From Leptobrachium leishanense (taxonomy: Eukaryota; Chordata; Amphibia; Anura; Megophryidae), in assembly GCA_009667805.1 (NCBI GenBank), contig CM019069.1:90679204-90743203 (forward strand): a stretch of DNA of 64,000 nt. The letters run 5' to 3'. Made by a program: the position numbers and the translations under genes. Below are positions 58,116-64,000 of the stretch, piece by piece (positions within the stretch are counted from its first letter, which is position 1; every line of letters begins with the position of its first letter). The notes under the pieces were generated by a model. It was not told where the DNA came from. It saw only the letters and a list, made by a program, of their open reading frames with translations, and ran no database searches.

Positions 58116-59254
58116 CTAAGTGTGTGTCGCTCATTTGCATGTAAAACAGGCAATCTCACTTTAGGCATGCTGCTCATTGCACATTGACTGTACTGTGTGA
58201 AATTTCACTTTAGTCAGAGTTTAAATCGAGAGTTATAAAGGAAAAGTGGAAGTTTTACTAAATAGATTTTTCGCATTAATGGCACTATCACACGCCCTGA
58301 GCTAAAACCGGGACATTAAGGGGGAAAATTAGTGATCGCTAATTTCCCCTTTGCGTCCCGGTTTCACCAGCAGATTATAGGGCACCCTGCCACATATTCC
58401 AGCACCCTGCCCCATAGCAGCCACTAGGCTTGCAGATGCTGGGGGCAGCGCTATAGATAACTCTAGACTCACCAAGGAACATATGACATGTAAATATTTA
58501 TAGCCTATGAACACAGTTTTACTTTTAATAAACTCTTCAAATGTTGAAGATGTGGAATAGATCTGTAACATTTCGCCCTGAAAAAAATTGTAGGAAGGGT
58601 GGCTGGCAATTCACAATCCTGTTCCTTTTATTAACTTAAATCCAATATATTCAAGTTTAATGACAGTAAATACTGAATGGAGAATAAGCTTACAAAGATA
58701 ATTGTCTTGTCAAGATAGTTCTGTATTATTTAAAATTGGCTAGGAGGAGATATAATTGATATAATTCTTTATAACCAAGTCATTAACCAACACAGCAAGC
58801 AACTAATAATATTATATAGCCAATCTTCAGACACGAGAAACACCAGGGCTAATGGTATACTACATGCAAGCCTCTTATTTGTGTGTTATCATGTGCTGTA
58901 GAAATAAAGGATGAGCACAGAAACACTGTGATTACAATCAGATAATGTTGCATTAGTTTAATTATCCATTCAGTAGATCTAATGCATTTTTCTTTCATTA
59001 ATTATAAACTATGTGATTTATTGGAATATAAACATTCAAAAAACAATTAGCTAGATAATACACATACTATGTAGCTGCAATCATACATTGCATATATCAC
59101 CCTCCTGAACAAATTGTACATTGCAAAAAGAAAAATTTAAAATATTTTGTATTTATTGTAACTCAAAGTGTCAGTGGAAATGAAAACAAGGGTTATTTTT
59201 TTATTGTTTTTAAACAGTTCATCCACATGTATTATCTTGAAAATAAAAAAACCT
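58116..59254. other. Mostly unassigned; short G-like piece
   Basis: At 58275-58385 a small palindrome (GCTAAAACCGGGAC with GTCCCGGTTTCACC) resembles family G. The rest shows no recognised feature. Confidence 0.45.
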
Positions 59255-59577
59255 ATGGCCCTATGCCCTACTTGGCACTAAAATGGGGATGCTAACAGGG
59301 AAAACCTGTGTTTCTGCACCGCCACGAGTATCCAGAAGGCCATAGAGTGTTACGCTACCGTGACGCGAGCCCTGCACGATCTCACTCTTGAGAGATCACG
59401 CAGCGTCACAGAGTGATCGCAGAGGTAGACTGGGGACTATGTGTCAACAGTCTCACTCTGCTCCCAGCGACCAGCAGCTGCGTATCGAGCCACCGTTCTT
59501 TCTGTGGGATGAGAGGTGAGTATCTGATATATGGGGGGTTTAGTTGGTGCTAAATGATTCTGCAGAAGTGGAATCAG
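59255..59577 (+). mobile_element. Family G fragment
   Basis: Contains GTGATCGCAGAGGTAGACTG, the CTCTGCTCCCAGCGACC block and GTGGGATGAGAGGTGAGTAT, in the order seen at 33.3-33.4 kb. Cut short by the P2 insertion at 59578. Confidence 0.6.
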
Positions 59578-59830
59578 TTAAACTGCCTGGCGGTATTCCC
59601 GAGTGTGACTCGGGGTTAAATTTCGCTACCGCGATTGGTAACCAAGCCACACTCGGGCTGGATACCTACTCACTGCATCCTTCGCTCCATCGCCGTCTCC
59701 GCAATCACCGTAGTGTGATCGCGACAGCCGGCAACTTTGCTTCCTGGTTCTGCTCCCTGCGAGTCACACGACGAAGCGGGGCGGGACCAGGTGGCAAATT
59801 CAAAATTTAAACCAAAAAAATTACAGTAAA
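59578..59830. mobile_element. TTAA-type MITE P2, partial second copy
   Basis: TTAACTGCCTGGCGGTATTC opens it, followed by the CCGAGTGTGACTCGGGG stem seen at 3.84 kb and by GGGCGGGACCAGG. The right end is lost. Confidence 0.7.
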
Positions 59831-59984
59831 AAAAATTTTTTCAATAGACTTTGCTGTGCAGTGGTGCTGGGGATTTCTGTCCAGATGTACACTCCTTTGC
59901 CAAAGTAGTATAGGACATGGGGTACAAAAAAAAGAGTATTTATTCTCAAAGCAGCTTTACAGAATTAAAAGGTGAATAAAAATA

Positions 59985-60086
59985 ATTTCTAAAATGTAAT
60001 AAGGCTTTGTAATACAAGTTCCGCTGGAGGATCTGGGCAAGCACCAGCGAAACTTGTATTGCAAAGCCTTATTACATTTTAGAAAT
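59985..60086. repeat. 102-bp near-perfect hairpin
   Basis: Arms of about 43 bp, ATTTCTAAAATGTAATAAGG and so on, mirrored at the right, with only a few mismatches and a 16-base loop AGGATCTGGGCAAGCA. It ends 17 bp before the long hAT element. Confidence 0.85.
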
Positions 60087-60103
60087 GATATACTTATCCT
60101 AAC

Positions 60104-63100
60104 TAGGGATGAGCCGAACCTCCCCGTGTTCAGTTCGCATTCGAACTCGAACAATTTCAAAATTTCGAGTTCGGACAAGAACACGATCCGAACTCCATGC
60201 AAATCAATGGGAGTCGAACGTTCGATTTTTAGAGTGCCCTGCAAGAGGGCATATATGCAAGATATTTGCCATAAAAGGTGTATGGGGGTCCGGGTAGTGC
60301 CCTGGGGGACAGGAAACAAGGACAAAAAGTAAAAAAATACATTTTTAAAGGAACAGAGATTTTTCCATGAAATAAAGGTTAAGAATAAAAACGAAAAATT
60401 CCTTCAAATATCGTGCCTAGGAGGTCCCCATAACCTGCCCGTGAAGTGGCGGATTTGTCAGATGTATAGAAACATTTAAAAAGAAAAAAATGACATTTCA
60501 AATTATGGTAAATAGTTTTCCTTTAATCTATTCGTAAACAACTGCTTGGGGCGGCAGCCTGTATGGAAAGAGGAGACGTTTTAGGACCGCAGAACAAGTC
60601 TAGTGATTTTTTGGGCTAAATAATGGTGAAACTTATGCAGGCTTTGGATGAAAGTAACAACAGGTGCATTCAAATTGGACCTTTGGTGCCAGCTAGTGCC
60701 TTCACACCGTAACCCCTTTGTGGTATTGTGGAAGAGTGCAGTGGTGGAGGTTTTGGGAATGCAGAAGAGATCCCCGATCTATTCAGTTACATCAGCATCA
60801 GGGGAGTGATAGCTGCAGATCCAGGACTAATTCATTTTTATAAACGTCAGCCGGTCTACAGAGTCGGTGGACAGATGCACTCTTTTGTCTGTGACACAAC
60901 CTCCAGCGGTACTGAATGTCCTTTCAGAAAGCACGCTGGATGAGGGGCAACCTAGTAGCTCCATAGCATATTGGCTAAGTTCTGGCCAGTGATCCAATCT
61001 CAACACCCAGTAAGCCAGTGGATCATCTTCTGGAAAGGTATCCAGGTCTGCCCTTGCCCCTAGATCTTCCTCTGATAAACAGCAGCCTCAGAAGCACCTG
61101 TGTCATCAGTTACACAAGTGTCGCTTTAGAGCATCCTCAAGTTGTTTCATCCTGTGCTCCCTCTGTGAGGGCAGGATGAGCTCTGCAACCTTACCCTTGT
61201 ATCGTGGATCAAGAAGGGTTGCCAACCAGTATTGATCCCTCTCTTTGATAGCAGGAATCCTGGGGTCATTTAGCAGGCTTTGCAGGATAAGGGAGCCCAT
61301 GCAGCGTAGGTTGGAGGTGGCATTAGCTTCAGAGTGTTCCTGGTCGCTGAGAATGACCGTATCATGCACTACCTCCTCCCAGCCACGTACTAGTCCTTGG
61401 GTTTCTGGGGACACAAAATCCTCCCTTGAGGAATCCCCACCTTCAATGCCCCCACAACTTAAATGTTCCTCCTTCTACTCATCCTCCTGTCTGATCTGAG
61501 GACCCGCAGGAATGCTGTCTGCGTAAATACTGGGGCCTTGAGAGCTAGGGAAGTCCTCCTCTTCATTCCGCTGCTCTGCCTCTAGTGCCACATCTATAAT
61601 TCCCGGCAGAGTGCGCTCCAGTAGGAACACTAAAGGAATTGTGTCACTGATGCATGCACTGTCCCTGCTCACCATCCTCGTTGCCTCCTCAAATGGTGAC
61701 AGTACAGTGCATGCATCCTTGATCATCAGCCACTGCGGGGGGGGGAAATACCAAGTTGACCTAAACCTGTCCTTGTGCCATACTCACACAGGTACTCATT
61801 GATGGCCCTCTGCAGCTTGTGCAGGCGCTGCAGCATTGCCAATGTCGAGTTCCACCTGGTGGGCATGTCACAGATCAGGCGGTTTGTGGGAAGGTGGAAT
61901 TCTCTTAGAATTTCTGCCAGGCGAACACTTGCTGGGAATGACCGTCTGAAGTGGCTGCAGACTTTTCTGGCCTGGCTGAGAAGCTCTGCCAGCCCTGGTT
62001 ACCTGGTTAGGAAACACTGTACCACCATATTTAGGATGTGTGCTAGGCATGGTACATGCATCAACTTACCCAGGCGTAGGGCAGAGAGAAGGTTGCTGCC
62101 ATTATCACAGACGACCATTCCCAGCTCAAGCTGGCGTGGTGTTAACCATCTCTGCACCTGCCCTTGCAGAGCTGACAGAATTTCTGGCCTGGTGTGGCTC
62201 CTGTCCCCTAAACAAACCAGCTCAAGCACAGTATGGCATCTTTTTGCTTGAGCCATTGCGTAGTCCCTGCCACGCGTCGATTTAACTGCCACTTCGCCAG
62301 AGACATTGAAGGAGGAGGAGGAGGAAGAGGTGGTGGAGCAGACAGACCTCATATAAGCAGCTTTCTGGAGGCGTGGTGGATGAGCAAGCTCCAGCACACA
62401 GCCCCATCCTGGATCCCTCCTAGCTGCAAGCAGAGTTACCCAGTGTGCCGTGAAGGAAATGTAACGGCCCTGTCCATGCTTGCTGGACCACATGTCTAAA
62501 GTAATGTGCACCTTGCTGCTGACTGCCTTTCCCAATGACTCCATAACATTGTCTTCAACGTGCTGGTATAGTGCTGGAATGGCCTTCCGTGAAAAGAAAT
62601 GGCGTTTTGGAACCTGCCACTGTGGTACAGCACATTCGGCAAATTCATGGAAGGAAGCAGAGTCCACCAGCTGGAAAGGCAGCAGCTGTAATGCGAGTAA
62701 TTTTGCCAAGCTGGCATTTACACGTTGTGTATGTGGATGGTTGGGACAATATTTTTTCTTTCACTGCAGCAGCTGGGGCAACGAAATCTGACTGCATAAA
62801 TCAGCAACTGATGGGATGCTGGCAGATTCAGAGGAAGGACGTGGTACACCCATTACTGTAGCATCATCCCTGTCAGTGGAGGTTGTAGGCAATGACATGG
62901 CAGGACATATAGTGGGGATAGAGACAGATGAGGAGGAGGACCTATGCAGTGTTGTGCCAACGGGATGCGTGGCAGGTGGTCATATGTCACCTCAAGCACA
63001 TAGTACCCAAGTGTCTGATGTCTTTCCCATGCTTGATCCTCATCCAACATAGCTTACAAATAGCAATGCTGCAGTCTGCTGCACATGTCGTGAAGAACTC

Positions 63101-64000
63101 CCAGAAAGCAGAGATACTGGACGTGTGCTGCGAGACAACAGCGCTCTGCACCTGAGCAGCTCTGACATCGGACCTTGGACGTTCTACGGTTGGTCATAGA
63201 GGATGTTCTGCCTCATTTTTGTTGTGCCTCCTCCTTTTCCACCTCCCTTGACTCCTCTGTTCGATCAGGCATGCAGGTGGAGTCAGTGACCTCATTATCA
63301 TTGTCATCACCCCCTATCTCCTCGTCACTGGAGCCAATTTGGCAGTATGCTGCAGCTGCTGGGGCAACATGAGTGCCAGTTATTTGTGTGTCATCACTGG
63401 CACCCCCTCCCTCTAGGCTGATTATACTCCCTTCCTCAACCTCAGAGTTTGAATCAGAGCACTGGAGTTGCTGCGCATCCTCAAGCAGCACATCACTGTC
63501 ACTGTAGTCAAACAATTCAGCTGACTCCTCCGTGTTTGATAGTGAGGCTACGGCAGGAGTAGCTGTGGACATGGAGGCTGAATTAGATTTTTTGGCAGCT
63601 GAGGTGGATTGTAAACCACTACAAGCCTGGCTGGCAGAGGATGAGGATGGCCTGGTTAGCCAATCCTGCAAATCCTCTGTATGTTGCTGCTGCTTAAGAT
63701 GGCCAGCACCAGTTAGAAACAAGGACAAGCGTGCCCCTGCAGAGGATGCACCACGTCCATGACGACCAGGGGCACAGCCTTCCGACACAGAGGCTGCTTT
63801 CCCTCTTATCTGTGTCTGAGGGGCCTCTGCCTGTCCCTTTTGGTCTTTCTGACATGGTGAGTGATATATAGATTAAAGATATACAGATTTTGCAGAACAA
63901 TGCTATACGTCAGTGATACAGCCTGGCTGATAGCTGGCAAAACCCAGATTCTACTTGAATAGATAAACAGATGAACGTTGACTAAACTGTGTTATTGTAT
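60104..64000. mobile_element. Long hAT element, left end and transposase (runs off window)
   Basis: TAGGGATGAGCCGAAC opens it, the same end as the composites at 11.1 and 27.9 kb. The first 0.54 kb is collinear with composite 2 (e.g. ATAACCTGCCCGTGAAGTGG). Beyond 60640 the sequence is unique to this copy and encodes a hAT transposase on the minus strand. The right end lies beyond base 64000, so no target duplication can be tested. Confidence 0.85.
60827..63855 (-). pseudogene. BED-finger hAT transposase, decayed
   Basis: Reading from the ATG at 63855 down to the TAG at 60827-60829, in several frames. The N-terminal part (63788-63213) is serine-rich and acidic. A BED finger follows near 63150-62980, with AICKLC and a later H-x4-H, broken by a TGA. 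The RNase H-like core at 62709-61999 has LDMWSS (first aspartate, 62494-62496) and CDNGSN (second, about 62104-62106), then CLAHILNM. MPTRWNSTLAML lies near 61850. ATLLDPRYKG is near 61200. The hATC dimerisation domain has DPLAYWVLRLDHWPELSQYA and ends in LTFIKMN. Frameshifts and stops (e.g. near 62000) inactivate it. Family: ZBED-like/hAT transposases. Confidence 0.88.

Noticed and set aside
62480..62861. Plus-strand frames over 90 codons
   Set aside because: Shadows of the minus-strand hAT transposase, which has recognisable catalytic motifs.

Overview
The window reads as vertebrate, most probably anuran amphibian, nuclear DNA. The evidence is the mix of repeats: CR1-like and L2-like LINE 3' ends, a SINE with a tRNA-like head, TTAA-flanked piggyBac-type MITEs, Harbinger and hAT elements with MITE offspring, a gag-bearing LTR retrotransposon and an endogenous retrovirus. 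I recognise no host protein-coding exon, rRNA or free-standing tRNA gene. Nearly every long open frame belongs to a transposable element or to a tandem repeat. The species cannot be named from sequence alone.

Layout. 0-11 kb: L2 fragment, two TTAA-type MITEs, an LTR-like piece with minisatellite, and two copies of a palindromic DNA element (here family F), one split by a Harbinger MITE and a CR1. 11-15 kb: a 3.5 kb hAT element with perfect 8-bp target duplications, carrying four or more nested passengers. 16-24 kb: decayed MITEs, an 80-bp Tc1-type hairpin, another F copy, a 943-bp hAT MITE. 24-27 kb: telescoped MITEs, a 182-bp hAT MITE and a hAT element swollen by a minisatellite. 27-30 kb: Harbinger MITE and a second, simpler, inverted copy of the 11-kb hAT composite. 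30-35 kb: two solo-LTR candidates, a TA-flanked MITE with long inverted ends, and a DNA element (family G) with a SINE in it. 35.8-42.5 kb: an internally deleted retrovirus with an intact 346-codon zinc-knuckle frame upstream of a gag remnant. 44.2-46.6 kb: a complete gag-only LTR retrotransposon whose two 417-bp LTRs look identical. 48-50 kb: a CR1-like LINE with nearly intact reverse transcriptase. 50.8-55.3 kb: a full-length Harbinger transposon with DDE transposase and MADF-type partner genes on opposite strands. 55-60 kb: further MITEs. 60.1 kb to the end: the left part of a long hAT element with a decayed BED-finger transposase on the minus strand.

How the parts relate. Two parent-offspring sets share the window. 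The Harbinger element at 50.8 kb has the ends and subterminal sequence of the MITEs at 8.6, 12.6, 13.4, 27.1 and 28.7 kb. The hAT element at 60.1 kb shares its terminal half kilobase with the composites at 11.1 and 27.9 kb. Because copies differ in which insertions they carry, several filled sites can be compared with empty sites inside the window. The most unusual arrangement is in the Harbinger element: each of its two genes has an exon inside the intron of the other, on the opposite strand. Splice sites and reading-frame arithmetic support this.
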